A program made the translations under genes and the position numbers. The notes under the pieces are model-generated. The model ran no database searches. It had not been told where the DNA came from and was given only the letters and a program-made list of their open reading frames with translations. From NCBI GenBank assembly GCA_946479075.1, contig CAMLDT010000015.1, positions 1 through 29,192 of the forward strand: 29,192 nt of DNA, in the 5' to 3' direction. Numbering within the stretch: the first letter of the stretch is position 1; every line of letters starts with the position of its first letter. Of the stretch, positions 16,192 through 24,791 are shown piece by piece. This DNA is from an uncultured Polaromonas sp. (GTDB lineage: Bacteria; Pseudomonadota; Gammaproteobacteria; Burkholderiales; Burkholderiaceae).

Positions 16192-16635
16192 ATGTTCGGT
16201 AAAAAAGCCCAGCCTTCCATTCGCAGCCTGATCGCCCAGGGCAGCTGCATCGAGGGCAACCTCAAGTTCACCGATGGTCTGCGCATTGACGGCGAAGTGA
16301 TCGGCGACATCCGTGCCAACGAAGGCAGTCCCAGCATCCTGGTGATCAGCGAGTCGGCCTGTGTGACGGGCCAGATCCATGCTGACCACGTGATCATCAA
16401 TGGACGTGTCATGGGCCCAGTGCACGCAACCGAGCTGCTGGAGTTGCAACCCAAGGCCAAAATCCAGGGCGATGTCGCCTACAAGGCGCTTGAAATGCAC
16501 CAGGGCGCCGTCATCTTTGGACAATTGCGGCCGACCAACCACGAAGTGAGCGACAAGCCGCTGCTCAAGCTGGCTGCCAACAATGTGGAAAAACCCCGGG
16601 AAGAAGCAAGCGTCAGTGGTTACGGGCGCCTTTGA
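16192..16635 (+). CDS. Bactofilin family cytoskeletal protein
   Basis: This is a 147-residue protein from ATG 16192, with AGGA at a suitable distance; the open frame runs further upstream only as an overlap with the preceding gene. The core (about residues 9-105) has the short repeated beta-helix turns of the DUF583/bactofilin family: SLIAQGSCIEGNLKFTDGLRIDGEVIGDIRAN, SACVTGQIHADHVIINGRVMGPVHATELLELQPKAKIQGDVAYKALEMHQGAVIFGQL. Bactofilins polymerise without nucleotides into filaments at the membrane and take part in cell shape and wall-growth positioning. The disordered C-terminal tail is typical. Confidence 0.9.
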   Translation: MFGKKAQPSIRSLIAQGSCIEGNLKFTDGLRIDGEVIGDIRANEGSPSILVISESACVTGQIHADHVIINGRVMGPVHATELLELQPKAKIQGDVAYKALEMHQGAVIFGQLRPTNHEVSDKPLLKLAANNVEKPREEASVSGYGRL

Positions 16636-16725
16636 CCCCGCATGCCAGCGTGGCCCTTGTGGTTGATCGAATTGCGTTACGATGAAATGACCGATGAGTG
16701 AAGAACGGAAAGAACGGAGCCTCCC

Positions 16726-17091
16726 ATGAGTGCAGTAGCTGAAATGATCCCCACCGAAATGCCTGCCCCCTTTGTCTTTACCGACAGCGCGGCCGCCAAA
16801 GTCGCAGACCTGATTGCCGAAGAAGGCAACCCGGACCTGAAATTGCGTGTGTTTGTCCAGGGCGGTGGCTGCTCCGGTTTTCAGTACGGTTTCACCTTTG
16901 ACGAGATCACCAACGAAGACGACACCACCATGACCAAAAACGGTGTGTCCCTGCTGATCGACGCCATGAGTTACCAGTACCTTGTCGGTGCAGAAATTGA
17001 CTACAAGGACGATCTTGAAGGCGCCCAGTTCGTGATCAAGAACCCGAACGCCACCAGCACCTGCGGTTGCGGCTCCAGCTTCTCGGCCTGA
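16726..17091 (+). CDS. erpA: Iron-sulfur cluster insertion protein ErpA
   Basis: This 121-residue A-type carrier accepts Fe-S clusters from the Isc scaffold and hands them to apoproteins, including isoprenoid-synthesis enzymes. The three conserved cysteines are present: Cys49 in [11 protein letters not shown], and Cys113 and Cys115 in [23 protein letters not shown] supplies a ribosome site before the ATG. A terminator follows. Its position between the bactofilin and an MFS gene, close to anmK and tyrS, matches what I recall from related genomes. Confidence 0.96.
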   Translation: MSAVAEMIPTEMPAPFVFTDSAAAKVADLIAEEGNPDLKLRVFVQGGGCSGFQYGFTFDEITNEDDTTMTKNGVSLLIDAMSYQYLVGAEIDYKDDLEGAQFVIKNPNATSTCGCGSSFSA

Positions 17092-17113
17092 GCCCTGCCG
17101 TACCTTGTTTGAA

Positions 17114-17137
17114 AAGCCGCCCCTGGGCGGCTTTTTG
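17114..17137 (+). terminator. Rho-independent terminator after erpA
   Basis: AGCCGCC and GGCGGCT form a 7-bp stem with a CCTG loop, followed by TTTTT, about 23 bases after the erpA stop. The stem bases equal those of the rpsI terminator. Confidence 0.85.
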
Positions 17138-17196
17138 CATTGAACCTGACGCCGTGGGTCCGATGGATTCCTTTTTTGCCCTGCCCGGAGTCTGAG

Positions 17197-18630
17197 ATGT
17201 CCTCATCCTCCTCCTCCACCAGCGAAACCAACCTGCGCATGCTGCTCTGGCTGGTCGCCATCGGGTTTTTCATGCAGACCCTCGATGCGACCATCGTCAA
17301 TACGGCGCTGCCCACCATGGCCAGAAATTTTGGGGAAAGCCCGCTGCGCATGCAGTCGGTGGTGGTGGCCTATTCGCTGACCATGGCCATGCTGATTCCG
17401 GCCTCAGGCTGGATTGCCGACCGTTTTGGCAGCCGCCGGGTCTATGCGGTGGCGATTGTCCTGTTTGTGGCAGGCTCGGTGGCCTGCGCCGCCTCCGCAA
17501 GCCTGTCGCACCTGGTGGCCGCCAGGGTGATCCAGGGTCTGGGCGGTGCGTTGTTGCTGCCAGTGGGGCGGCTGGCTGTTCTGCGCAGCTACCCGCGGGA
17601 GCGGTTTTTGCAGGCCATGAGTTTCATCGCGATTCCGGGGCTGCTGGGGCCATTGATCGGCCCCACGCTGGGCGGCTGGCTGGTGGAGGTCGCCACCTGG
17701 CACTGGGTGTTCCTGATCAATATTCCCGTCGGGCTGGCGGGGCTGGCGGCCACCGTGGCCTATATGCCGGACAACCCGCAAGCAGGCACGCCCCGATTCG
17801 ACCTGTCAGGCTATTTGCTGCTGGCTTTTGGCATGGTCGCCGTGTCGCTGGCGATTGACGGCCTGTCCGGCCTTGGTCTGAAACAGGCGAGTGTGCTGGT
17901 GCTGCTGGTGTTTGGCCTGGCCAGCCTGGCCGCCTACTGGCTGCATGCGGCCAGACGGCCTGACCCGCTGTTTTCCCCACGGCTTTTTTCCAACCCAACG
18001 GTCAGCATTGGCCTTCTGGGCAACCTCTTTTCACGGTTAGGCAGTTCCTGCATGCCTTTCCTGGTGCCGCTGCTGCTGCAGGTCAGCCTGGACTACTCAC
18101 CCATGCAGGCCGGCATGATGATGGTGCCCGTCGCGGCGGCCAGCATGCTCGTGAAACGTTTCGCCACCCCGCTGATCACGCGCTACGGCTACCGCAAGGT
18201 GCTGGTGCTCAACACGGTATTTGTCGGCTTGACGATGGCCAGTTTTGCCCTGGTCACGCCAGACCATCCGCTCTGGCTGAATATTGCGCAACTGGCCGTG
18301 TTTGGCGCCTTCAATTCCATGCAGTTCACCGCCATGAACACCGTGACCCTGCGTGACCTTGAAAGCGGCATGGCCAGCAGCGGCAACAGCCTGCTGTCCA
18401 TGGTCCAGATGCTGGCGATGAGCATGGGGGTGGCGGCTGCGGGGGCGGTGCTGGGCGGCTTCACCGGATTTTTTGGCGCTGGCGCCGCGCAGACCCTGCA
18501 CGCCTTGCAATCGACCTTTGCCTGTATGGGACTGATCACCCTGGCATCGGCGGGCATTTTCTGGCAGTTGTCCCCCGCCGTGCGGGAGGCCCGAAAGTCC
18601 CCCATTCCCGAAGGACCCGACGCGGTTTAG
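17197..18630 (+). CDS. MFS drug exporter of the DHA2 family, MdtD-like
   Basis: This is a 477-residue inner-membrane protein. The start at 17197 has GGAG just before it; an open frame 19 codons longer lacks support. It shows the DHA2 signature FFMQTLDATIVNTALPTMA, motif A (GWIADRFGSRRVY), and motif C-like GLLGPLIGPTLGGWLVEVATWHWVFLINIPVG, with about 14 hydrophobic segments in all. Similarity to E. coli MdtD by eye is strong over the first half (LPxSGWxADR, VGRLxV, RFDLSGxLLLA). MdtD itself is not shown to export drugs, so the substrate stays open. The gene is convergent with anmK, their stops overlapping by four bases. Confidence 0.9.
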   Translation: MSSSSSSTSETNLRMLLWLVAIGFFMQTLDATIVNTALPTMARNFGESPLRMQSVVVAYSLTMAMLIPASGWIADRFGSRRVYAVAIVLFVAGSVACAASASLSHLVAARVIQGLGGALLLPVGRLAVLRSYPRERFLQAMSFIAIPGLLGPLIGPTLGGWLVEVATWHWVFLINIPVGLAGLAATVAYMPDNPQAGTPRFDLSGYLLLAFGMVAVSLAIDGLSGLGLKQASVLVLLVFGLASLAAYWLHAARRPDPLFSPRLFSNPTVSIGLLGNLFSRLGSSCMPFLVPLLLQVSLDYSPMQAGMMMVPVAAASMLVKRFATPLITRYGYRKVLVLNTVFVGLTMASFALVTPDHPLWLNIAQLAVFGAFNSMQFTAMNTVTLRDLESGMASSGNSLLSMVQMLAMSMGVAAAGAVLGGFTGFFGAGAAQTLHALQSTFACMGLITLASAGIFWQLSPAVREARKSPIPEGPDAV

Positions 18631-19763
18631 GCAGGGTACAAGGCACCCAGTACACGCAAGCCCCTTGCGCCGGTTACGCTGGGCAGGTTGCCTGGCCGCC
18701 GCAACACCGCCTGGCGAGCGAGCCAAGCGAAGGCCGCAGCTTCCACCTGCAGGGGCGGCAAGCCGTGCGCGGCCGAGGATTCGACACGGCACTGGGGCAA
18801 GCCGGCCTGCAGGCGCGCCATCAGATGCTGGTTGAACGCGCCGCCACCACAGACGAGCAGCTGCTTGCTATCTTTTCCATAGCTGGTGACGCAATCCACA
18901 CAGGCGCTGGCAGTGAATTCGGTCAATGTGTTCTGGATATCCTGCGGACGTTCGGCAGAAAAGGCGGCCAGCTTGTGTTCCAGCCAGGACATGCTGAAGA
19001 GATCCCTCCCGGTGCTTTTGGGCGGGGGCAGGGCCAGATAGGGCTCATCCAGCAGGTGCGCCAGCAAACCGGGCAGCAAGCGGCCGCTGGCCGCCCAGGC
19101 GCCGCCGGCGTCGAAGGGCTGGCCGGTGTGCCGCTGGCACCATGCATCCATCAGTGCGTTGCCGGGGCCGCAGTCAAAACCAAGTACGTCGCCATGGCCA
19201 TGCGCAGGCAGCACGCTGAGATTGGAGATGCCGCCCAGGTTGAGTACACAAACGGTGGCATCGGCCTGCCCGAACATACCCAGGTGGAAGGCCGGCGCCA
19301 GCGGTGCGCCCTGGCCAGTGGCTGCGACATCGCGGCTGCGAAAGTCGGCCACCACGTCGATGCCGGTCAATTCCGCCAGCAGCGCTGGATTGTTCAGCTG
19401 CAGGGTGTAGCCTTGGGCTCCAGGCAGGCTTGGTATCGGCGCCGGCTGGTGCCTGACGGTTTGCCCGTGGGCGCCTATGCCCGCGATACGGTCCTTGGTG
19501 ATGCCCTGAGCAGCGCCCGCAGCCACCAGCGAGTGGACGACCCGTGCGTACAGTTGCGCCAGCTGGTTGGCGGCCAGTGCAGCGCGGTGCAGTTCGTTGG
19601 GGCCGGGCGAATTGAGCGCCAGCAGTTCAGCGCGAAATGCCGAGGGGAAGGCTTCGGTGGCCGAGGCCAGCACACGCGGCATGTCCTCCGAAAAATCCAC
19701 CAGCACGCCATCGGCTCCGTCCAGCGAGGTGCCTGACATCAGGCCTATGTAGTGATTGCGCAT
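18627..19763 (-). CDS. anmK: Anhydro-N-acetylmuramic acid kinase
   Basis: This is a 378-residue enzyme from ATG 19763 (six codons longer if ATG 19781 is used). It phosphorylates and opens 1,6-anhydro-MurNAc during peptidoglycan recycling to give MurNAc-6-phosphate. Family motifs: YIGLMSGTSLDGADGVLVDF (phosphate/sugar site), GAHGQTVRHQP, LNNPALLAELTGIDVVADFRSRDVAATGQGAPLAP, LNLGGISNLSVL, FDCGPGNALMD, LLVCGGGAFN, and AAFAWLA near the C-terminus. The segment before LLVCGGG (ASACVDCVTSYGKDSK) is coded by a probable repeat copy (18866-18915). It lies upstream of a peptidoglycan peptidase, consistent with shared wall recycling, though transcription is in separate units. Confidence 0.94.
   Translation of the reverse strand: MRNHYIGLMSGTSLDGADGVLVDFSEDMPRVLASATEAFPSAFRAELLALNSPGPNELHRAALAANQLAQLYARVVHSLVAAGAAQGITKDRIAGIGAHGQTVRHQPAPIPSLPGAQGYTLQLNNPALLAELTGIDVVADFRSRDVAATGQGAPLAPAFHLGMFGQADATVCVLNLGGISNLSVLPAHGHGDVLGFDCGPGNALMDAWCQRHTGQPFDAGGAWAASGRLLPGLLAHLLDEPYLALPPPKSTGRDLFSMSWLEHKLAAFSAERPQDIQNTLTEFTASACVDCVTSYGKDSKQLLVCGGGAFNQHLMARLQAGLPQCRVESSAAHGLPPLQVEAAAFAWLARQAVLRRPGNLPSVTGARGLRVLGALYPA
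18866..18915 (-). repeat. 50-nt interspersed repeat, degenerate copy D (inside anmK)
   Basis: On the minus strand the landmarks CCAGC-N20-CAGCT-N10-TAGCA occur at exactly the spacing of copies A-C, although the GGCCTCC start is worn. It codes without a stop within anmK. Confidence 0.45.
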
Positions 19764-19800
19764 GCGCTGATTTTGCCGCATGGCGCAAAGCGTGCGACCG

Positions 19801-19971
19801 TGAGATGTTGGCTCCAGCAGGGCCCCGGGTCGCCTCCGCCAGCTGGCTCAGCGGCCCCACTTGGGGCCGTGAGCGAGCGTGAGGGCCAAGGTTTTCGCAG
19901 GGCATCCCGAGAAAAATGCACCCCCTCGGGGGGCAGGAAGCTACACGAAGTGAGCGACCGTGGGGGCCAAG
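19801..19971. repeat. Modular intergenic repeat: two hairpins and a 22-nt direct repeat
   Basis: Between anmK and the M23 peptidase gene. GGCCCCA-CT-TGGGGCC (19853-19868) and CCCCC-TC-GGGGG (19921-19932) are strong hairpins. GTGAGCGAGCGTGAGGGCCAAG (19869-19890) recurs 81 bp later at 19950-19971 with 20 of 22 bases the same. The layout looks like a repeated two-unit element. I recall similar sequences between genes in Comamonadaceae, but that is memory only. No gene is seen here. Confidence 0.55.
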
Positions 19972-21348
19972 TTATTCAGCGCGAGTCTGGCCAATGCTGG
20001 CCGCAGCCTGCAGCTGGCTGCGCACGCCTGCAGCGACAGCCCGGAAGGCGGGCATGGCGGCGACGGGCAGCTCGATGGTCTCGCTTTGCTTGGCAATCGT
20101 CATTGGGTCCTGATGGGCGCCGTTGACACGGAATTCAAAGTGCAGGTGCGGGCCGGTGGCCCAGCCGGTGGAGCCCACCAGGCCGATGGTTTGCCCCTGG
20201 CTGACACTCTGGCCACGCTGCACCAGGATCTTGCTCAGGTGCGCATACACGGTTTCGTGTCCGTTGCGATGTTTGATGAAGATGACGTTGCCGTAGCCGT
20301 TCTGCACGCCGGCAAATTCGACCGTGCCGTCGCCCACCGTGCGGGCGGGGGTGCCGGTAGGGGCCGCAAAATCAGTCCCCAGGTGGGCGCGCCACTTTTG
20401 CAGAATCGGGTGAAACCGCATGGAGAACCCGCTGCTGACGCGCGAAAACTCCACAGGTGAACTCAGGTAGGCGCGGCGCAGGCTCTGCCCGTCGAGTGTG
20501 TAGTAGCCGCCCTTGGCCGGCACGCCGGCGACGTTGGCCGGTGGCTGGAACCACATGGCCTGATGCGTCTTGCCTGCGTTGACAAACTCGGCCGACAGGA
20601 CGCGGCCGGTACGCAGGGATTCGCCGTCCGCTTCCAGGGTTTCGTACACCACATTGAAGCGGTCGCCTTTGCGCAGATCGCGCCGGAAATCGATATCGCC
20701 CGAAAAAATTTCAGCGACCTGCACGGCCACCGCGTCAGGAATGCGCGCTTCGTCGGTGGCCGCAAACAGTGAACTCTGGATGTTGCCGCTGGCCAGCCGT
20801 ACCGACGCCGCGTAGGGCGCAACTTCAATGCGGGAGATCAGGCCGGCGGGCGTCCGTTCGACCACCAGGCGTTTGAACAGGGCGTCATCGTCCGTGGGCC
20901 AACGCATGCTGAGTTTGAGCAGCTGCTGACTGTCGCTGGCTTCCGCCGTCACCGTTTTTCCGGCGCGGCCGGCCAGCAGGAGCTGGGCGTTGGCATCGCT
21001 GCGCAAAAATGCCGACGCGGAAATGTCGTTGATGTTCAGGCGACGCAGCAGGGTATCGGCGGTGTCGCTGCTGCGGGTGGTTTCAGTGCGGAACAGCGAG
21101 TAGCGGAATTCGCCCAGCACCTCGGTCTGGGTTTCGGTCGGCAGCGGCTGGACGGATTCCAGCACCTGGCGCACAGGAAGGTCGGCGGCATCGGGGGCGA
21201 GGGGCGCCACGCCAAAAGCTGTTACGCCGGTGCCGAGCAGCAGGACAGCCAGCGTGCCCGTGATTCTTTTCGGGTGACGTTGAATAACACCGGTGACGAC
21301 CTGCAGGCCGCGAGAAAGGTCGTTTTTGGTCAAAACTGGAATTCCCAA
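19972..21348 (-). CDS. M23-family peptidoglycan endopeptidase, membrane-anchored
   Basis: This is a 458-residue protein reading from a TTG start at 21348; a TTG at 21333 is the alternative and no ATG exists before residue 148. One transmembrane/signal segment lies at about residues 31-50. Residues about 75-260 resemble the OapA/LysM-like N-terminal region of MepM-type proteins, and the C-terminal zinc peptidase (about 320-425) has His322 and Asp326 in HLGTDFAAPTGTP and HLHFE at 401-405, the full LytM metal and catalytic set. Such enzymes cut D-Ala-mDAP cross-links to allow wall growth. It diverges from tyrS across about 190 bp. Confidence 0.92.
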   Translation of the reverse strand: MGIPVLTKNDLSRGLQVVTGVIQRHPKRITGTLAVLLLGTGVTAFGVAPLAPDAADLPVRQVLESVQPLPTETQTEVLGEFRYSLFRTETTRSSDTADTLLRRLNINDISASAFLRSDANAQLLLAGRAGKTVTAEASDSQQLLKLSMRWPTDDDALFKRLVVERTPAGLISRIEVAPYAASVRLASGNIQSSLFAATDEARIPDAVAVQVAEIFSGDIDFRRDLRKGDRFNVVYETLEADGESLRTGRVLSAEFVNAGKTHQAMWFQPPANVAGVPAKGGYYTLDGQSLRRAYLSSPVEFSRVSSGFSMRFHPILQKWRAHLGTDFAAPTGTPARTVGDGTVEFAGVQNGYGNVIFIKHRNGHETVYAHLSKILVQRGQSVSQGQTIGLVGSTGWATGPHLHFEFRVNGAHQDPMTIAKQSETIELPVAAMPAFRAVAAGVRSQLQAAASIGQTRAE

Positions 21349-21541
21349 CTTATAAAGCCCTCAAGCCAGTGGTTGCTGCTCGATGATGGCGGATGATGGT
21401 GGGCGCAACTGCAGTACGAAGGCGGTTGGCGGCAATTTAGAATGGATTTGCAATTTGCGGGCCAGCTTGCTGCTGGCGCCTGACAATGGCAGAACAGCGA
21501 GTATATATGTCAGACAACTGCCCGACATGTGAAAAACCCTT

Positions 21542-22774
21542 ATGAATCAAGAGCTTGTTACAAATTTCCCCGTGACAGACCGCGTCCGCGAGGCCCTTGC
21601 GGTGTCGCTGCGAGGCTGTGAAGAGCTGATCCCGCAAGATGAGTGGTTGAAAAAGCTGGCGCGGGCGGAAGCCACCGGTATCCCGCTGCGCATCAAATTG
21701 GGGCTGGATCCGACCGCCCCTGACATTCATGTCGGCCACACCGTGGTGCTGAACAAAATGCGTCAGCTGCAGGATCTGGGGCATACCGTCATTTTCCTGA
21801 TCGGCGATTTCACCAGCCTGATTGGCGACCCGTCGGGCCGCAATACCACCCGCCCGCCGCTGACGCCGGAACAGATCAAGGTCAACGCGGAAACCTACCG
21901 CGCCCAGGCCGACAAAATCCTCGATCCCACCAAAACCGAGTTGCGCTACAACAGCGAGTGGAGCGAGCCGCTGGGCGCCACCGGCATGATCCAGCTGGCC
22001 TCGCGCTACACCGTGGCCCGCATGATGGAGCGCAACGACTTTCACGACCGCTTCAAGGCGGGCACCCCGATCAGCGTGCACGAGTTTCTCTACCCCTTGA
22101 TGCAGGGTTATGACTCCGTCGCGCTGAAGTCCGACCTGGAACTGGGCGGCACCGACCAGAAATTCAACCTGCTGATGGGCCGCCACCTGCAGGCCGAATA
22201 CGGCCAGGAGCCGCAGTGCATCCTGACCATGCCCCTGCTTGAAGGCCTGGACGGCGTGGAAAAGATGTCCAAAAGCAAGAACAACTACATCGGCATCTCT
22301 GAAGACGCCAACACCATGTTTGCCAAGGTGTTGTCGATCTCCGACGTGCTGATGTGGAAGTGGTTCACCCTGCTGAGTTTCAGGAGCGAAGCCGACATCG
22401 CCGCACTCAAAAAGGAAGTGGAAGGCGGGCGCAACCCGAAAGACGCCAAGGTGATGCTGGCCAAGGAGATCACGGCGCGCTTCCATTCCGCCGCCGCGTC
22501 CGATGCGGCCGAGCAGGACTTCATCAACCGCAGCAAGGGTGGCGTGCCCGACGAGATTCCCGAGATCAGCCTGAGCGGCGCACCGCTGGGCCTGGCCGCG
22601 CTTCTGAAGATGGCGGGGCTGGCCGCTTCTACCGGAGAAGGCAACCGCCTGATCGACGGCGGCGGGGTGCGTGTGGACTCCAGCGTGGTCAGCGACAAGG
22701 CACTCAAGCTGGGCACAGGCACCTATGTTGTGCAGGTGGGCAAACGCAAGTTCGCCCGCGTCACCCTCGATTGA
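21542..22774 (+). CDS. tyrS: Tyrosyl-tRNA synthetase
   Basis: This 410-residue class I synthetase charges tRNA-Tyr. It shows the HIGH-type motif HVGH (63-66), the KMSKS loop (241-245), and the tyrosine-binding stretches [20 protein letters not shown] and [33 protein letters not shown]-terminal S4-like domain holds [19 protein letters not shown]. The length and layout match the shorter TyrZ-like type. In many Burkholderiales dtd follows closely; here about 5.98 kb separates them. It is convergent with the ankyrin-repeat gene, 7 bp away, with no clear terminator between. Confidence 0.97.
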   Translation: MNQELVTNFPVTDRVREALAVSLRGCEELIPQDEWLKKLARAEATGIPLRIKLGLDPTAPDIHVGHTVVLNKMRQLQDLGHTVIFLIGDFTSLIGDPSGRNTTRPPLTPEQIKVNAETYRAQADKILDPTKTELRYNSEWSEPLGATGMIQLASRYTVARMMERNDFHDRFKAGTPISVHEFLYPLMQGYDSVALKSDLELGGTDQKFNLLMGRHLQAEYGQEPQCILTMPLLEGLDGVEKMSKSKNNYIGISEDANTMFAKVLSISDVLMWKWFTLLSFRSEADIAALKKEVEGGRNPKDAKVMLAKEITARFHSAAASDAAEQDFINRSKGGVPDEIPEISLSGAPLGLAALLKMAGLAASTGEGNRLIDGGGVRVDSSVVSDKALKLGTGTYVVQVGKRKFARVTLD

Positions 22775-22781
22775 ATCTGGT

Positions 22782-23495
22782 CTAACGCGAACCCGCTTTT
22801 TCCAGCATCGCGACCATGGCGCTGTAGCCGCGCGACCTGGCCAGTTGCAGCGGCGTGTTGCCATAGCGGTCGGCCAGCTGCACATTGGCACCGGCAGCGA
22901 TCAGGGCCTGCAGGGTTTTCTGATGCCGCGGTCCCCCGTCGCCCAGTACGACGGCTTCAATCGCTGCCGTCCAGTGCAGGTTGTTGACATGGTCCAGCGG
23001 TGCGCCCGCTGCGATCAGTTGCAGCACCACACCGTCATGGCCCAGATGCGCGGCGGCAATCAGCGCGGTGCCGTCGTAGCGGCTGGTGACCTGTTTGGCG
23101 CTCGCACCGAGCGCCAGCAGGGTACGCAAAGTCTCCTCATCGTCCGCGACGGACGCGATGGTCACGGCGTCGTAGCGGTCCTTGTCGAGCAGATCGATGT
23201 CGGCGCCGGCCTTCACCAGCGCGCGAATCGCTTCACGCTGCCGTGCAAAAGCCGCCACATGCAGCGGCGTGCGGCCGTTGCCGTCCCGCGCATTCAGGCC
23301 CGCACCTGCCGCGGCCAGGCGGGTGATGTTCGCGGTATCGCCTGTGTGCGCCGCGGCGTGCAGGCCGGTGTAGGCCGCCGCTTCCGCGGCGCTGGGTGCG
23401 ACCTGCGCCATGGCTGAAGAGGTGCTCACTGCCGCGATGCCCATGACAGCGGCGGTGACCAGTTTTTCCAAAAGCAGATACGGGGTGCGGCGCAT
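22782..23495 (-). CDS. Secreted ankyrin-repeat protein
   Basis: This is a 237-residue protein with a signal peptide (basic MRRTPYLLLEK, then a hydrophobic stretch ending in SSAMAQ). About six ankyrin repeats follow, seen in TGLHAAAHTGDTANITRLAAAGAGLNARD, GNGRTPLHVAAFARQREAIRALVKAGADIDLLD, DGTALIAAAHLGHDGVVLQLIAAGAPLDHVN and GNTPLQLARSRGYSAMVAMLEKAG. Ankyrin repeats bind other proteins; periplasmic ones are rare but known, for example Pseudomonas aeruginosa AnkB near the KatB catalase. It is the last gene of the tyrS-dtd block and follows the GlcG/HbpS-family gene by 37 bp on the same strand, so they are probably co-transcribed. Confidence 0.88.
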   Translation of the reverse strand: MRRTPYLLLEKLVTAAVMGIAAVSTSSAMAQVAPSAAEAAAYTGLHAAAHTGDTANITRLAAAGAGLNARDGNGRTPLHVAAFARQREAIRALVKAGADIDLLDKDRYDAVTIASVADDEETLRTLLALGASAKQVTSRYDGTALIAAAHLGHDGVVLQLIAAGAPLDHVNNLHWTAAIEAVVLGDGGPRHQKTLQALIAAGANVQLADRYGNTPLQLARSRGYSAMVAMLEKAGSR

Positions 23496-23532
23496 GGCGT
23501 TCTCCTGGGCGTGATGGCTGTTTCGTTTCGGC

Positions 23533-24027
23533 TTATTTCAACTGGTCCTTGACCTTGTCCAGCGCGACCATGGCGCACTGTTCGTCGAGGTGGCCGCCGG
23601 GTGCGCCGCCCACCCCCACCGCGCCGATGACCTCGTTGCCCACTTTCACCGGCACACCACCCCCCAGCAGCAGAAAGCCCGGAATGTGCACCAGGTTGGC
23701 CGCTGCCGGATTCTTTTGCGCGCCGTCCATCATGGCCAGCGTGGTGTTTTTGGCGGATGCCGAGGTAAAGGCTTTTTGCAGGCTGGCGGCCAGCGTGTGC
23801 GGGCCGGCGTTGTCGGCCCGCTGCACGGCGCGTATGCTGCCGGCGCGGTCCACCACCGTGGCCGCCACCGCATAACCACTGGCACTGCAGGCTGCGACAG
23901 TGGCCGAAGCGAGCTGGTTGGCCAGTTCCAGCGACATGTTTTTCTCGGTGCGTACGCTCTGGGCGGAAGCCGCCGCGGAGACGAGGGCGAGGCAGAGGGC
24001 GGAAGTCTTGATGATGAGGTGGCGCAT
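23533..24027 (-). CDS. Secreted GlcG/HbpS-family (DUF336) protein
   Basis: This is a 164-residue protein from ATG 24027 with GGAG before it. A signal peptide (RHLIIKTSALCLALVSAAASAQ) precedes the single GlcG/HbpS domain: LELANQLASATVAACSASGYAVAATVVDRAGSIRAVQRADNAGPHTLAASLQKAFTSAS, then LGGGVPVKVGNEVIGAVGVGGAPGGHLDEQCA. The domain binds haem or cobalamin-like ligands in some members; Streptomyces HbpS is an extracellular haem-binding protein that modulates the sensor kinase SenS. Here the gene lies next to a two-component pair, which suggests, but does not prove, a similar partnership. Its promoter area carries two CGTA-N4-TACG sites (24103-24139). Confidence 0.88.
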   Translation of the reverse strand: MRHLIIKTSALCLALVSAAASAQSVRTEKNMSLELANQLASATVAACSASGYAVAATVVDRAGSIRAVQRADNAGPHTLAASLQKAFTSASAKNTTLAMMDGAQKNPAAANLVHIPGFLLLGGGVPVKVGNEVIGAVGVGGAPGGHLDEQCAMVALDKVKDQLK

Positions 24028-24102
24028 GGTGTGTTCTCCGGGATGTTGCACGGTTCGATTACCGTGAGAGAACTTTAGAAAAGCGCAGGCCGTCCCGCCA
24101 TT

Positions 24103-24139
24103 CGTAGCGCTACGCCCGGGACTCCGTAAAACTACGGAG
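24103..24139. promoter_or_regulatory. Two tandem CGTA-N4-TACG sites upstream of the GlcG-family gene
   Basis: CGTAGCGCTACG (24103-24114) and CGTAAAACTACG (24125-24136) share 9 of 12 positions and are centred 22 bp apart, two helical turns. The second lies in a longer inverted repeat (CTCCGTA and TACGGAG, 24122-24139). On the minus strand a -10-like TAAAGT follows the first site by about 25 nt, so the pair sits where an activator would bind. The response regulator encoded just upstream is the natural candidate. Confidence 0.6.
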
Positions 24140-24152
24140 ACCGGCCCGCTTT

Positions 24153-24791
24153 TCAGGGGCTCGCTTCGACCAGTGATGCGTAGTGCCGTATCAGCTGCGC
24201 CAGCGATTCGGCTTCGAGCTTGGCGAACAGATTGGCGCGGTGGCTTTCCACCGTGCGTGGCGACACATCCAGGGCCCGGCCGATTTCCTTGTTGGTCAGC
24301 CCGGCCACGATCAGGCCCAACACCTCGCGTTCGCGCGCAGACAGCTGCGCGTAGCGTTGCTGCGCGTGGCGGTCGGCCTGGCTGCGCTCACGTGACTTCA
24401 CATGCTGGCGCACCGCGTTCTGCAGCGCTTCCAGCAAGGCTTCGTCATCCACCGGCTTTTCGAGGAACTCGGCCGCGCCGGCCTTGAAGGCGCGGCGGCA
24501 CATCTCCACCGTGCCGTGCCCGGTCAGCATGATCACCGGCTGGTCCACCCCCTGGGCCACCAGCGTGTCCAGCAAGCTCAGGCCGCTGATGCCGGGCATG
24601 CGCACATCAAGCACGATGGCGCCCACGGCCTGGCGGTCGAAGGCCGCGATGAAAGCCTGTGGATCGGACCATGCCTGCACGCGCAGGCCCACCGTGCCGA
24701 TCAGCAGTGCCAGGCTGCTGCGCACCGCCTCATCGTCGTCGATCAGGTGGATCAGCGGCGACAGGCTGGCGCCCGGGGCGGACGCATTCAT
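24153..24791 (-). CDS. FixJ/NarL-family response regulator
   Basis: This is a 212-residue protein from ATG 24791, which overlaps the kinase stop (ATGA). Receiver domain 13-125: acidic pocket Asp18-20, phosphoacceptor Asp62 (IVLDVRMPG), Thr90 region (IMLTGHGTVEM), Lys112 (EKPVDD). LuxR-type helix-turn-helix at about 148-205: LSAREREVLGLIVAGLTNKEIGRALDVSPRTVESHRANLFAKL. FixJ-like regulators activate promoters when phosphorylated. The matched kinase is encoded immediately upstream, and two likely binding sites lie directly downstream, before the GlcG-family gene. Confidence 0.95.
   Translation of the reverse strand: MNASAPGASLSPLIHLIDDDEAVRSSLALLIGTVGLRVQAWSDPQAFIAAFDRQAVGAIVLDVRMPGISGLSLLDTLVAQGVDQPVIMLTGHGTVEMCRRAFKAGAAEFLEKPVDDEALLEALQNAVRQHVKSRERSQADRHAQQRYAQLSAREREVLGLIVAGLTNKEIGRALDVSPRTVESHRANLFAKLEAESLAQLIRHYASLVEASP

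Noticed and set aside
21500..21530. ATGTC-N12-GACAT upstream of tyrS as an operator or T-box element
   Set aside because: Five-base arms are too short to be convincing, and no T-box features or terminator are present.
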